DNA of 64,000 nucleotides from Streptomyces sp. NBC_00091 (GTDB lineage: Bacteria > Actinomycetota > Actinomycetes > Streptomycetales > Streptomycetaceae), in NCBI RefSeq assembly GCF_026343185.1, contig NZ_JAPEMA010000002.1, forward strand, positions 791,511 to 855,510, read 5' to 3'. Positions within the stretch are counted from its first letter, which is position 1. Every line of letters begins with the position of its first letter. Under the pieces are notes generated by a model. It was not told the origin of the DNA. It did no database searches and saw nothing but the letters and a program-made list of their open reading frames with translations. This document shows positions 12,887-21,061 of this stretch, piece after piece. The translations under genes were made by a program, and so were the position numbers.

Positions 12887-12970
12887 GCTGCTCTCCCTTT
12901 TCGCCCCGGTTGCTCCCTCTTGTCTGCCGCATGTCCACCGGCGCCGCAACCGGAGCGCCTCCACACGGTC

Positions 12971-13025
12971 TTGAACATGTTCAAGAGACCCCGTAGGGTC
13001 GGGACCACGAGTTGAACACGTTCAA
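12971..13025. promoter_or_regulatory. twin palindromic operators in divergent promoter
   Basis: Two 14-base palindromes, TTGAACATGTTCAA at 12971-12984 (perfect) and TTGAACACGTTCAA at 13012-13025 (one central mismatch), have centres 41 bases apart, about four helical turns. A -10-like TAGGGT lies between them. They sit 10 bases before the YndJ-like start and about 85 bases before the divergent lipoprotein start. The layout fits a dimeric repressor controlling the YndJ-like cluster; no regulator gene is adjacent. Confidence 0.65.
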
Positions 13026-13035
13026 AGGAGCGGTC

Positions 13036-13878
13036 GTGACGGTACTCGTGAACCTGATCGTCACCCTGGGCATGTGCTGGGTCGTCCCCGTGGGCCTGCG
13101 CCTGATCGACCCCGCCGGCCTGCGGACCGCGGCCCGGCTGTGGCCCCTGGCCGCCGCCCCGGGAGCGCTGTGCCTGTGGCTCCCGCGCGGCCCCGCCGCC
13201 ACCGGGCTCGCCGCGCTCTACGGTGCCGCCGCCCTGGCCCTGGCCTGCCGGGGAGTCGCCCGGCTGCCGCGCGGGCACCGGCCGGCCCCCGCCGAGGTGG
13301 CCGCGCTGACCGCGCTCGTCTCGCCCGCGGTGGCCGCCGGCGCCCTGGTCGCCGAACGCGCCGGACACCGGCTCTTCGGCTTCGACCTGGACATCCTGGC
13401 CCTGACCGTCCCGCACTTCCACTTCGCCGGGTTCACGGCCGCCCTGGTCGCCGGCCTGGTGTGCCGGTCGGCGGCGGCGGGACACCGGGCGCGCTGGGCC
13501 GCGTACAGCGTCCCGGCGGGGACCGCGCTCGTCCTGCTCGGCTACTTCGTCGACGACTGGGCCGAACTGCTGGGAGCAGTGGTGCTGACCGCCGGGATGT
13601 GGACGGTGGCGCTGGCGACCTGGCGGGACGTCCGGCCCGCTGCCCGCGACCGGCTCACGGGAGCGCTGCTCGCCGTCTCGGCCGCGGTACTGGTGGCCAC
13701 CATGCTGCTCGCCCTGTGGTGGGCGGCGGGCGAGGCCACCGGGATCGTCCACCCCACCCTGACCTGGATGGCCGCGACCCACGGCCTCGGCAACGCGCTC
13801 GGCTTCGCGCTCTGCTCGCTGCTGGCCTGGCGCCGCCTGACCGCCGACCGCCCCGCCCTCCAGGCCGCCTCCCGCTGA
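13036..13878 (+). CDS. YndJ-like multi-pass membrane protein
   Basis: A 280-residue protein with eight or nine hydrophobic helices from the N-terminus on, resembling the YndJ membrane family of unknown function. The segment PHFHFAGFTAALVAG is a family-like His-rich motif. The GTG start at 13036 follows AAAGGAG; an ATG-like start further upstream would lie inside the operator. It is the first gene of a close run with DUF1990 and the lipase-maturation-factor-like protein, which often travel together in Streptomyces. Confidence 0.78.
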   Translation: MTVLVNLIVTLGMCWVVPVGLRLIDPAGLRTAARLWPLAAAPGALCLWLPRGPAATGLAALYGAAALALACRGVARLPRGHRPAPAEVAALTALVSPAVAAGALVAERAGHRLFGFDLDILALTVPHFHFAGFTAALVAGLVCRSAAAGHRARWAAYSVPAGTALVLLGYFVDDWAELLGAVVLTAGMWTVALATWRDVRPAARDRLTGALLAVSAAVLVATMLLALWWAAGEATGIVHPTLTWMAATHGLGNALGFALCSLLAWRRLTADRPALQAASR

Positions 13879-13903
13879 CCCACCCCCGAACGGAGACCCC
13901 GCC

Positions 13904-14434
13904 ATGACCCGACTCCTCAGCACCGGCCGCAGCACCCTCAGCTACCCCGACCGCGGCGCGACCCTCCGGCAGCCGCTGCCCGCCGGCTACCACCACCTGC
14001 ACCACCGCACCCGGATCGGGCGGGGCCGGGCGGCCTTCGAGGCGGCCGGCTCGGCCGTCACGGGCTTCCGGATGCACCGGGCGACCGGGGCGACCGTACG
14101 GGCGGACGGCCCGGCCGCCACCGGGGCCCGGGTGGAGATCGGCCTCGGCGCCGGCCCGCTGCGGATCACCGTGCCCTGCGAGGTGGTCTGGACCACGGAT
14201 GCGCCCGACCGGGCCGGTTTCGCCTACGGAACCCTCACCGGGCACCCCGAGTGCGGGGAAGAGTCCTTCCTGGTGGAACTCGCCGCCGACGGCACCGTGT
14301 GGTTCGAGGTCACCGCCTTCAGCCGCCCCGCCGCCTGGTACACCCGCCTCGCGGGCCCCCTCGTCCCCCTCCTCCAGCGGGGCTACGCCCGGCTGCTGGG
14401 CCACCACCTGCGCAGACTGGCCGCCGCCGCCTGA
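13904..14434 (+). CDS. DUF1990 family protein
   Basis: A 176-residue soluble protein matching DUF1990, with YHHLHHRTRIGRGRAAFEAA at the N-terminal side and GFAYGTLTGHPECGEESFLVE in the second half. The family probably has a START-like lipid-binding fold but no known activity. It begins 26 bases after the YndJ-like gene behind GGAG and is followed closely by the lipase-maturation-factor-like gene, so a three-gene operon under the twin palindromes is likely. Confidence 0.82.
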   Translation: MTRLLSTGRSTLSYPDRGATLRQPLPAGYHHLHHRTRIGRGRAAFEAAGSAVTGFRMHRATGATVRADGPAATGARVEIGLGAGPLRITVPCEVVWTTDAPDRAGFAYGTLTGHPECGEESFLVELAADGTVWFEVTAFSRPAAWYTRLAGPLVPLLQRGYARLLGHHLRRLAAAA

Positions 14435-14445
14435 TACTGGAGGGG

Positions 14446-15885
14446 ATGGACTGGTTCACGGCGCCCGGATACTGGCTGGGCCGGCTGGTCTTCCAGCGGG
14501 CCCTGGCCGGTGTCTACGTCTTCGCCTTCGTCGGTGCCGCCCTGCAGTTCCGGGCACTGATCGGGGCGCACGGCATGCTGCCCGTCCCGCGCTACCTGCG
14601 GTACGTGCCCTTCCGGCACGCCCCGAGCCTGTTCCACCTGCGCTACTCCGACCGGCTCTTCGCCTGCTGCGCCTGGGCCGGGGCGGCCCTCGCCGCCGCG
14701 CTCGCCGCGGGCGCGGGGGACCTGGTGCCGCTGGGCGCCGCCATGGGGATGTGGGCGGTGCTGTGGCTGCTGTACCTGTCCATCGTCAACGTGGGCCAGA
14801 CCTGGTACTCCTTCGGCTGGGAGTCGCTGCTGCTGGAGGTCGGCTTCCTCGCCGTCTTCCTCGGCAACGCCCGCGCCGGGCCGCCCGTGCTGGTCCTGTG
14901 GCTGCTGCGGTGGGTGCTGTTCCGGGTGGAGTTCGGCGCCGGGCTGATCAAGATGCGCGGCGACGCCTGCTGGCGCAAGCTGACCTGCCTGTACTACCAC
15001 CACGAGACGCAGCCGATGCCGGGGCCGCTGAGCTGGTTCTTCCACCATCTGCCGAAGCCCCTGCACCGGGCGGAGTGCGCGGCGAACCACTTCACGCAAC
15101 TGGTGCTCCCGGTGCTGCTGTTCACCCCGCAGCCGGTGGCCTCGTACGCGGCCGGGGTGATCGTGGCCACCCAGCTGTGGCTGGTGCTGTCGGGGAACTT
15201 CGCCTGGCTGAACTGGCTGACGATCACGCTCGCGCTCTCCGCGGTGGACTTCACCGGGATCGCCGGTCCCCCGCCCGCCGCCGCCTCGCGCGGGGCGCCC
15301 GTCTGGTACGTGGTCCTGGTGTGCGCGCTGACCGTGCTGGTGCTGGCGCTGAGCCGGCACCCGGTGGCCAATCTGATCTCGCGGCGCCAGGTGATGAACC
15401 GCTCCTTCGACTCCCTCCACCTGGTCAACACCTACGGGGCCTTCGGCACCGTGGGCCGCATCCGCGACGAAGTGGTGGTCGAGGGCACCGCGGACCGCGT
15501 CCCCCACGAGGACGGCGACTGGCGCGAGTACGGCTTCAAGGGCAAGCCGGGCGAACTGCGCCGGATCCCGCGCCAGTTCGCCCCGTACCACCTCCGGCTC
15601 GACTGGCTGATGTGGTTCGCGGCGCTCTCCCCCGGCTATGCGCGGGACTGGTTCGGGCCGTTCGTGGAGCGGCTGCTGGCGGGCGACCGGGACACGCTGC
15701 GGCTGATCCGCCACAACCCCTTCCCGGACGCCCCGCCGCGTTTCGTGCGGGCCAGGCTGTACCGCTACCGGTTCACCACCTGGCGGGAGTTGCGCGAGAC
15801 GGGCGCGTGGTGGCACCGCAGGCTGCTGCGCGAGTACCTGCCGCCGACCCGCCTCGCGGAAGCCGCCTCCTCAGAGCCCGAGTAG
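14446..15885 (+). CDS. lipase maturation factor family membrane protein
   Basis: A 479-residue protein related to the LMF1/DUF1222 family, which in animals assists folding of secreted lipases; the bacterial role is unknown. About eight hydrophobic helices fill residues 15-330. Family signatures include SLLLEVGFLAVFLGN, WVLFRVEFGAGLIKMRGD and YYHHETQPMPGPLSWFFHHLP. The soluble C-terminal part includes VNTYGAFGTVGRIRDE and YEG-like WREYGFKGKPG. ATG at 14446 follows GGAGGGG. It starts 11 bases after DUF1990. Its last 15 bases overlap the convergent epimerase gene. Confidence 0.88.
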   Translation: MDWFTAPGYWLGRLVFQRALAGVYVFAFVGAALQFRALIGAHGMLPVPRYLRYVPFRHAPSLFHLRYSDRLFACCAWAGAALAAALAAGAGDLVPLGAAMGMWAVLWLLYLSIVNVGQTWYSFGWESLLLEVGFLAVFLGNARAGPPVLVLWLLRWVLFRVEFGAGLIKMRGDACWRKLTCLYYHHETQPMPGPLSWFFHHLPKPLHRAECAANHFTQLVLPVLLFTPQPVASYAAGVIVATQLWLVLSGNFAWLNWLTITLALSAVDFTGIAGPPPAAASRGAPVWYVVLVCALTVLVLALSRHPVANLISRRQVMNRSFDSLHLVNTYGAFGTVGRIRDEVVVEGTADRVPHEDGDWREYGFKGKPGELRRIPRQFAPYHLRLDWLMWFAALSPGYARDWFGPFVERLLAGDRDTLRLIRHNPFPDAPPRFVRARLYRYRFTTWRELRETGAWWHRRLLREYLPPTRLAEAASSEPE

Positions 15886-16854
15886 CGCCGCCTCCCGTTC
15901 CGCGGAGATGCCCTTGCGCGGCCGGTCGGGCCGCTGCGGGGCGACCCCGCCGATGGAGCGGAGCCAGGCCCAGGTGTCGGCGACGGTCTCCTCGATCGGC
16001 CGGCAAGTCAGCCCGGCCTCCAGTGCCTTGGTGACGTCGCCGCCGAACATGTGGTCGTGCATCTCGCCCTCCGGGAGCCAGATGGGCAGTTCGGTCCAGG
16101 GCTCGATCCCGGCCTCCTGGATCACCGCGGCGTCGGTCCAGCGCGGATCGAGCGCGGTGCCGGTGGCGGCGGCGCAGGCGTCCAGAAGGCTGCCCATCGT
16201 GGCGTGGCCGGTCGGGGAGACCAGGTTGAAGGCCCCACCGCGCTTGTCCTCGGACGCGTCCAGGGTCCAGCGCGCGAGGTCACGCACGTCGATGTACTGG
16301 AGCGGCAGTTCGCGGGGGCCGGGGGCGAGGAGCGGGCCGCCGCGGGCGACGCGGTCCAGCCACCAGGGCAGCCGGCCGACGTTCTCGTACGGGCCGATGA
16401 TCAGTCCGGGGCGCACGAGCAGGGCACGCTCGCCGAAGGCGTCCAGGGCGGCGAGTTCACTGCCGCGCTTGTCCTCGGCGTAGGCGGTCGAGTCGGCGTC
16501 GGGCGAGCCCTCGACCAGCGGGCCGTCCTCGGCGAGGCCGGCCGGGGCGGGGTAGGCGTACACCGAGCGGCTGGAGATGTACACGTACCCCCCGGCCTGC
16601 TCTGCCAGCAGCCGGGCGCTGTCGCGCACGGCCGTGGGGGCGCCGCCCCAGGTGTCGACGACCAGGTCCCACTCCCCCTCGGCGAGGGCCGCCAGTCCGC
16701 CGGGGGCGGTACGGTCCCCGTGCAGCGCGGAGGTTCCGGGCGGGGGCGCGTGGTGGCCCCGGTGGAAGACGGTCACCTCCCAGCCGCGGTCCAAGGCGTC
16801 TTCGGTGATCGCGCGCCCGACGAATTCCGTCCCACCCAGCATCAGCAGTTTCAT
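15871..16854 (-). CDS. NAD-dependent epimerase/dehydratase (extended SDR)
   Basis: A 327-residue Rossmann-fold oxidoreductase. The dinucleotide site is MKLLMLGGTEFVGRAI at the N-terminus. YISSRSVYAYP carries the active-site Ser/Tyr region. The C-terminal half resembles reductases annotated as NAD-dependent epimerases or isoflavone-reductase-like. The start was set at MKLLML; an upstream in-frame start adds 17 residues without a ribosome binding site. The substrate cannot be told. Confidence 0.88.
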   Translation of the reverse strand: MKLLMLGGTEFVGRAITEDALDRGWEVTVFHRGHHAPPPGTSALHGDRTAPGGLAALAEGEWDLVVDTWGGAPTAVRDSARLLAEQAGGYVYISSRSVYAYPAPAGLAEDGPLVEGSPDADSTAYAEDKRGSELAALDAFGERALLVRPGLIIGPYENVGRLPWWLDRVARGGPLLAPGPRELPLQYIDVRDLARWTLDASEDKRGGAFNLVSPTGHATMGSLLDACAAATGTALDPRWTDAAVIQEAGIEPWTELPIWLPEGEMHDHMFGGDVTKALEAGLTCRPIEETVADTWAWLRSIGGVAPQRPDRPRKGISAEREAALLGL

Positions 16855-17098
16855 GGGCCCGACACTGCCGGGCGGAGCGCTGAGGCGGAAGGCGTGATCG
16901 CCCACAGCGATGACGCTGACGGCGTAGGCCTGACGGGAACTGCGGGCAGGCGCCTGCCGGTCGGGTGCCTGCTGGACGGGTGCCTGCTGGACGGGGCAGC
17001 CTGCGAATCGCGGCGGCAGCCGGGCGCTCTCGCGCCGCGCCCCCGTCGCCGTGGGCGCGGGGGCGTGGATCGGGCTCGTGAGCCGGGAGGCCGTGCTG

Positions 17099-17269
17099 TC
17101 AGTCGATGCCGGGCAGGATGTGCGGCTCCGCCAGGTCGTCCTCGTAGCCGGCCAGCCGGATGGGTGCGGAGCGGGCCCAGACCTCGAGGCTGCCGAGTTC
17201 GTCGGACCGCGTGCTCGCCCCCCGTCCCGTGAGCTCCAGAGTCGGGTCGGGCTTCTTCGTCTCAGTCAC
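17099..17269 (-). CDS. small acidic peptide gene, possible peptide precursor
   Basis: A 56-residue product starting with GTG at 17269 behind AAGGGAG. The N-terminal part is polar (VTETKKPDPTLELTGRG). The C-terminal part is distinctive: LEVWARSAPIRLAGYEDDL followed by AEPHILPGID. There is no signal peptide, no Cys and no membrane segment. The ribosome binding site, codon pattern and clear isolation between a tandem-repeat stretch and the next promoter argue for a real gene. It could be a ribosomally made and modified peptide precursor or a small regulator; I cannot assign a family. Confidence 0.5.
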   Translation of the reverse strand: MTETKKPDPTLELTGRGASTRSDELGSLEVWARSAPIRLAGYEDDLAEPHILPGID

Positions 17270-17557
17270 CGCGAACTCCCTTGTGTCGCGTAACCCGGCG
17301 GGCGGGACCGCGCGCCGGCTAGGGAAATTAAAAGGCTGTCCGGACGCGGTGGCGCCTTGGTGGAGCGGGGGCCCGGGTGGGGCTCCTTGCGCTTTAGGGT
17401 ACACATATGAGCGGGGCCCCGCTCGATGGAACGGTAAAATCCGCGCTGGACCGATGGTTTTCGCCCCGAGTTCAGGAAGTCGTACGTCGGATTGTCCGCC
17501 GGGGCTGATCTGCTCGACGGCGGTGGCGCGCGAGCGCGGACGACGGAGGGAGCGGCG

Positions 17558-17971
17558 GTGGCGAGGTCAGGGTTGCCCGCGATCGGCAGTGTGGACGAGC
17601 TCATGGAGCTGCTGCACGCGCATCACGGCGGGCCCGGAGCGCCGGAGTACGGCCACGGGCTCCAGACGGCGGCGCTGCTGCGCCGCTCGCACCCCTACGA
17701 CAAGGAACTCCAAGTGGCCGGACTCGTCCACGGCCTGGGCCCGCTGCTGTCGGCCGGGGGGCACGACGCGGCCGAGGCGGTCCGCCCGCTGCTGGGCGAC
17801 CGGGTGGCCCGGCTGGTACGGCTGCACGCGCCGGCCGGCGGCGGGGACGCGGACGCGGAGGCCCTGCGCCAGGCGGCCCAGGCGGGCCGGGCGGCGGGCC
17901 TGGACGCCGGGGTGGTGGAGGACTGGCGTCCGGTACTGGAACTGGTCGCGGCCGGAGCCTACGGAATCTGA
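17558..17971 (+). CDS. HD-domain/inositol-oxygenase-like protein with altered metal motif
   Basis: A 137-residue all-helical protein. YGHGLQTAALL followed by KELQVAGLVHGLG resembles HD-type oxygenases of the PhnZ/myo-inositol-oxygenase group, in which the second motif normally reads LLHDLGH. Here HD is HG, so metal binding is probably changed or lost. The GTG at 17558 follows GGAGGGAG. Upstream codons also lie in frame but lack a better ribosome binding site. It ends before a strong hairpin. Confidence 0.6.
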   Translation: MARSGLPAIGSVDELMELLHAHHGGPGAPEYGHGLQTAALLRRSHPYDKELQVAGLVHGLGPLLSAGGHDAAEAVRPLLGDRVARLVRLHAPAGGGDADAEALRQAAQAGRAAGLDAGVVEDWRPVLELVAAGAYGI

Positions 17972-17993
17972 CGCGGGATTCGCCCGTACGAGT

Positions 17994-18030
17994 GAGGGGC
18001 CGGCCGCCTCGGGGAGGCTGCCGGCCCCTC
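17994..18030. terminator. bidirectional hairpin terminator
   Basis: GAGGGGCCGGC at 17994-18004 pairs with GCCGGCCCCTC at 18020-18030. It lies between two convergent genes (ending at 17971 and 18040) and has no U-tract, as is usual in Streptomyces. Confidence 0.75.
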
Positions 18031-18039
18031 GTGGGAGGT

Positions 18040-19515
18040 CTACCAGTTGGCGGGGGCGTAGTCCTTCAGGAAGACCCCGAACAGGTCCTCGCCGGCCTCG
18101 CCCCGGACGATCGGGTCGTAGACGCGGGCTGCGCCGTCGACCAGGTCGAGGGGGGCGTGGAAGCCCTCCTCGGCCAGGCGCAGCTTGTCGAAGTGCGGGC
18201 GCTCGTCGGTGATCCAGCCGGTGTCGATCGAGGTCATCAGGATGCGGTCGGTCTGGAACATCTCCTGGCCGCTCGTCCGCGTCACCATGTTCATCGCGGC
18301 CTTGGCGGCATTGGTGTTCGGGTGCCCCGCGCCCTTGTAGCCGCGGCTGAAGACGCCTTCCATCGCCGAGACGTTGACGACGTACGCACGCCCGCTGGAC
18401 GACTTCCGGGCGGCCTCGGCCATGGCCGGCCGGAGCGCGCTGATCAGGATGAAGGGCGACGTGTAGTTGCACAGCTGGGTCTCGAGCAGCTCCACCGGGG
18501 AGATCTGGTCGATGGTCTGCACCCAGGTGTTGCTCTCGACGACGTCCGGCAGCAGGCCGCCCGCGTCGATGGCGGTTCCGGCGAGGTGCCGCTCCAGGCT
18601 GGCGTTGCCCGCGACCAGGGCGAGGTCGGCGACCTTCTGCGCCTCCAGCCCGCTCACACCCACGGGCAGCGCCGCCAGGCCGTCGACCGCGCCGGAGTTG
18701 AAGGCGCCGATGACGTGGTGGGCGGGGAGCTCGCCGGCCGGCAGCGGGGCGCTCTCCCCCTCGACCAGCGCGGCGTACGCGGTGGGCAGGCGGCGCACGG
18801 TCTGCGTGGCGTTGTTGATCAGGATGTCCAGCGGGCCGGCGTCGGCCACCTGGTCGGCGAGCGCCACGGCCTGGGCCGGGTCGCGCAGGTCGATGCCGAC
18901 GACCTCCAGGCGGTGCATCCAGTCCGCCGAGTCGTCCATCGCCTTGAAGCGGCGGATGGCGTCCTTGGGGAAGCGCGTGGTGATCGTGGTGTGGGCACCG
19001 TCACGCAGCAGCCGCAGCGCGATGTACATGCCGATCTTGGCCCGGCCGCCGGTGAGCAGCGCGCGCTTGCCGGTGAGGTCGGCGCGGGCCTCGCGCTTGG
19101 TCCGGTTCTCGGCGGCGCACTCCGGGCAGAGCTGGTGGTAGAAGTAGTCGACCTCGACGTACCGCGTCTTGCAGACGTAGCAGGAGCGCGGGCGCTGGAG
19201 TATCCCGGCGACCCGGCCGGCCTCCGTGACCGAGGAGGGCAGGATGCCCTCGGTCTCGTCGTCGATGCGCTCGGCGGAGCCGGTCGCGGTGGCCTCGGTG
19301 ACGGCCTTGTCGTTGGCCGTCTTGGCGGCGCGGCGCTCCTGGCGGCGGCGCTGCTTGACCGTCCGGTAGACGCCGGCGGTGGCGCGGCGCACGGCGATGG
19401 CGTCCGGGTGGTCGACGTCGATCTTGTCGAGCTCGTCGAGCACCGCGAGGCAGACGGCGAGGCGCTCGGGGTCGATGCCCGGCCCGTATGCGTGGTTGTC
19501 TTCGGTCACCGTCAT
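18040..19515 (-). CDS. SDR family NAD(P)-dependent oxidoreductase with N-terminal extension
   Basis: A 491-residue protein. The last ~330 residues are a short-chain dehydrogenase: the cofactor loop GGRAKIGMYIALRLL (atypical for TGxxxGxG), LDILINNATQT (NNAG-like), and a Tyr/Lys region near NVSAMEGVFSRGYKGAGHPNTNAAK. The N-terminal ~140 residues include a possible zinc site, with CYVCKTRY and HQLCPECAAE. The start was taken as the ATG at 19515; another at 19548 is possible. The substrate is unknown. Confidence 0.82.
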   Translation of the reverse strand: MTVTEDNHAYGPGIDPERLAVCLAVLDELDKIDVDHPDAIAVRRATAGVYRTVKQRRRQERRAAKTANDKAVTEATATGSAERIDDETEGILPSSVTEAGRVAGILQRPRSCYVCKTRYVEVDYFYHQLCPECAAENRTKREARADLTGKRALLTGGRAKIGMYIALRLLRDGAHTTITTRFPKDAIRRFKAMDDSADWMHRLEVVGIDLRDPAQAVALADQVADAGPLDILINNATQTVRRLPTAYAALVEGESAPLPAGELPAHHVIGAFNSGAVDGLAALPVGVSGLEAQKVADLALVAGNASLERHLAGTAIDAGGLLPDVVESNTWVQTIDQISPVELLETQLCNYTSPFILISALRPAMAEAARKSSSGRAYVVNVSAMEGVFSRGYKGAGHPNTNAAKAAMNMVTRTSGQEMFQTDRILMTSIDTGWITDERPHFDKLRLAEEGFHAPLDLVDGAARVYDPIVRGEAGEDLFGVFLKDYAPANW

Positions 19516-19783
19516 GGCCGCTGCCGTTCCTTGTTCGCTCGTCCGCATCCGCCTGCTGCGGAAGTCCCCAAAACGGAAACTGTACGGATCCGACACGCCC
19601 GGAACCAAACCCGTTCCCCGGCGCCTCACGCACCGCGAGGCGACTGTCACGGTATGGAGGGGATCAAGCCCCTTCGTCCCCGGCGGGCGGCTTGCGCGTA
19701 CTCCCGCTGGTGTATGCCAGGAGGATGACTCGCCCGCAGATCAAGAAGCCTCCGGGCGGATGAAGAGCGCGCCGGGGTGGGGC

Positions 19784-21061
19784 ATGGTGGATCTTATGAG
19801 CGCCCTGGCCCTGTCGGTTCTCCTCTGCCTGGTCTCCGCCGTCGCCTACGCGGGCGGCGCGATCGTCCAGGAACGCGTCGCGGCGAGTACGCCGGACCGC
19901 GCCTACGCCCCGCTGCGCCGGGCCGGCTGGTGGGTGGCGGTCGCGCTGAACGGCCTCGGCGCGCTGCTGCACGTGGTGGCGCTGGCCTACGGGCCGCTGA
20001 GCCTGGTCCAGCCGCTCGGGGCGCTGACCATCGTCTTCGCGCTCCCGATGACGGCCGTCTTCGTACGCCGCCGGGCGGGTGCGGCGGCCTGGCGCGGGGC
20101 GCTGCTGGCCACGGCGGGTCTGGCCGGGCTGCTGGCCCTGACGGGCGGGGACGGCCGCGGGGACCAGGCCCTGGCGGGCGGCGAGCGGAGTCTGCTCCTG
20201 ACGGTGACGGCGGCCGCGGCGGCGGTGCTGTTCCTGGCGGCCCGGCGGGTGCGCCGGGCGGTGCTGCGCAGTGTGCTGCTGGCCGCGGCGGCCGGTACCG
20301 CCTTCGGGATGGCCTCGGTGTTCACCAAGTCGGTGGCCGAGGGCTTCGCCCCGGGTGCGCTGGGCGGCCAGTGGCCGGACCTGGCGGCGATCGCCGTACT
20401 GGCGGCCGGCGGGCTGCTGCTGTCCCAGGCGGCCTACCGGGGAGCCGGGCTGACCGCGCCGCTGGCCACGGTGACCGTGGTCAATCCGGTGGTCGCGGCG
20501 GCGGTCGGGATCTCGATGTTCGACGAGGGCTTCCGGTACGGGACCGCCGGGGCGGTGGCGGCGCTGGCGAGCGGCGCGCTGGCGGCGGCCGGCCTGGTCC
20601 TGCTCACGGCCGTGCCGCCGCACGTGCGGGGGTCAGATCCCGACGCCCTTGCCGCGGAGGTACTTCAGCGGGTCGATGTCGGAGCCGTAGCCGGGTCCGC
20701 TGCGCATCTCGAAGTGCAGGTGCGGGCCGCTGGAGTTGCCGGTCGAGCCGGAGCGGCCGATCCGCTGGCCGCCGGAGACCTGCTGGCCGGCCTTGACGCC
20801 GAGCGCGGAGAGGTGGGCGTACTGGGAGTAGCGGCCGTCGGTGTGCTTGATGACGACCTGGTAGCCGTACGCTCCGGCCCAGCCGGCCGACTCGACCGTG
20901 CCGGCACCCACGGCCTTGACGCTGGTGCCGGTCGGCACCGGGAAGTCGACGCCCGTGTGGTAGCCGCTGGACCAGGAGGACCCCGCGACGCGGTAGGCGG
21001 TGCCGATGCCGGAGTCGACGGGGGCGCTGAACCCGCCCGAGGCGGGCTTCTGCTCCGCTGA
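19784..21061 (+). CDS. EamA/DMT-type transporter with overlapping C-terminal extension
   Basis: The first ~285 residues form a ten-helix drug/metabolite-transporter-like protein (for example AYGPLSLVQPLGALTIVFAL, paired later with GLTAPLATVTVVNPVVAAAV). It resembles the actinobacterial NIPA/DMT group, probably exporting or importing a small solute. A start at 19796 is equally plausible. The helices end near 20625, but no stop occurs until 21061, so 430 bases overlap the convergent hydrolase gene in antisense. The extra ~140 residues are Ala/Gly/Val-rich and look like antisense shadow. Either the natural stop was lost or the gene has a long convergent overlap. Confidence 0.75.
   Translation: MVDLMSALALSVLLCLVSAVAYAGGAIVQERVAASTPDRAYAPLRRAGWWVAVALNGLGALLHVVALAYGPLSLVQPLGALTIVFALPMTAVFVRRRAGAAAWRGALLATAGLAGLLALTGGDGRGDQALAGGERSLLLTVTAAAAAVLFLAARRVRRAVLRSVLLAAAAGTAFGMASVFTKSVAEGFAPGALGGQWPDLAAIAVLAAGGLLLSQAAYRGAGLTAPLATVTVVNPVVAAAVGISMFDEGFRYGTAGAVAALASGALAAAGLVLLTAVPPHVRGSDPDALAAEVLQRVDVGAVAGSAAHLEVQVRAAGVAGRAGAADPLAAGDLLAGLDAERGEVGVLGVAAVGVLDDDLVAVRSGPAGRLDRAGTHGLDAGAGRHREVDARVVAAGPGGPRDAVGGADAGVDGGAEPARGGLLLR

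Noticed and set aside
16940..17010. Short tandem copies of a GTGCCTGCTGGACGG-like unit as a repeat element
   Set aside because: Only two to three imperfect copies in a non-coding stretch; too little to call a defined element.
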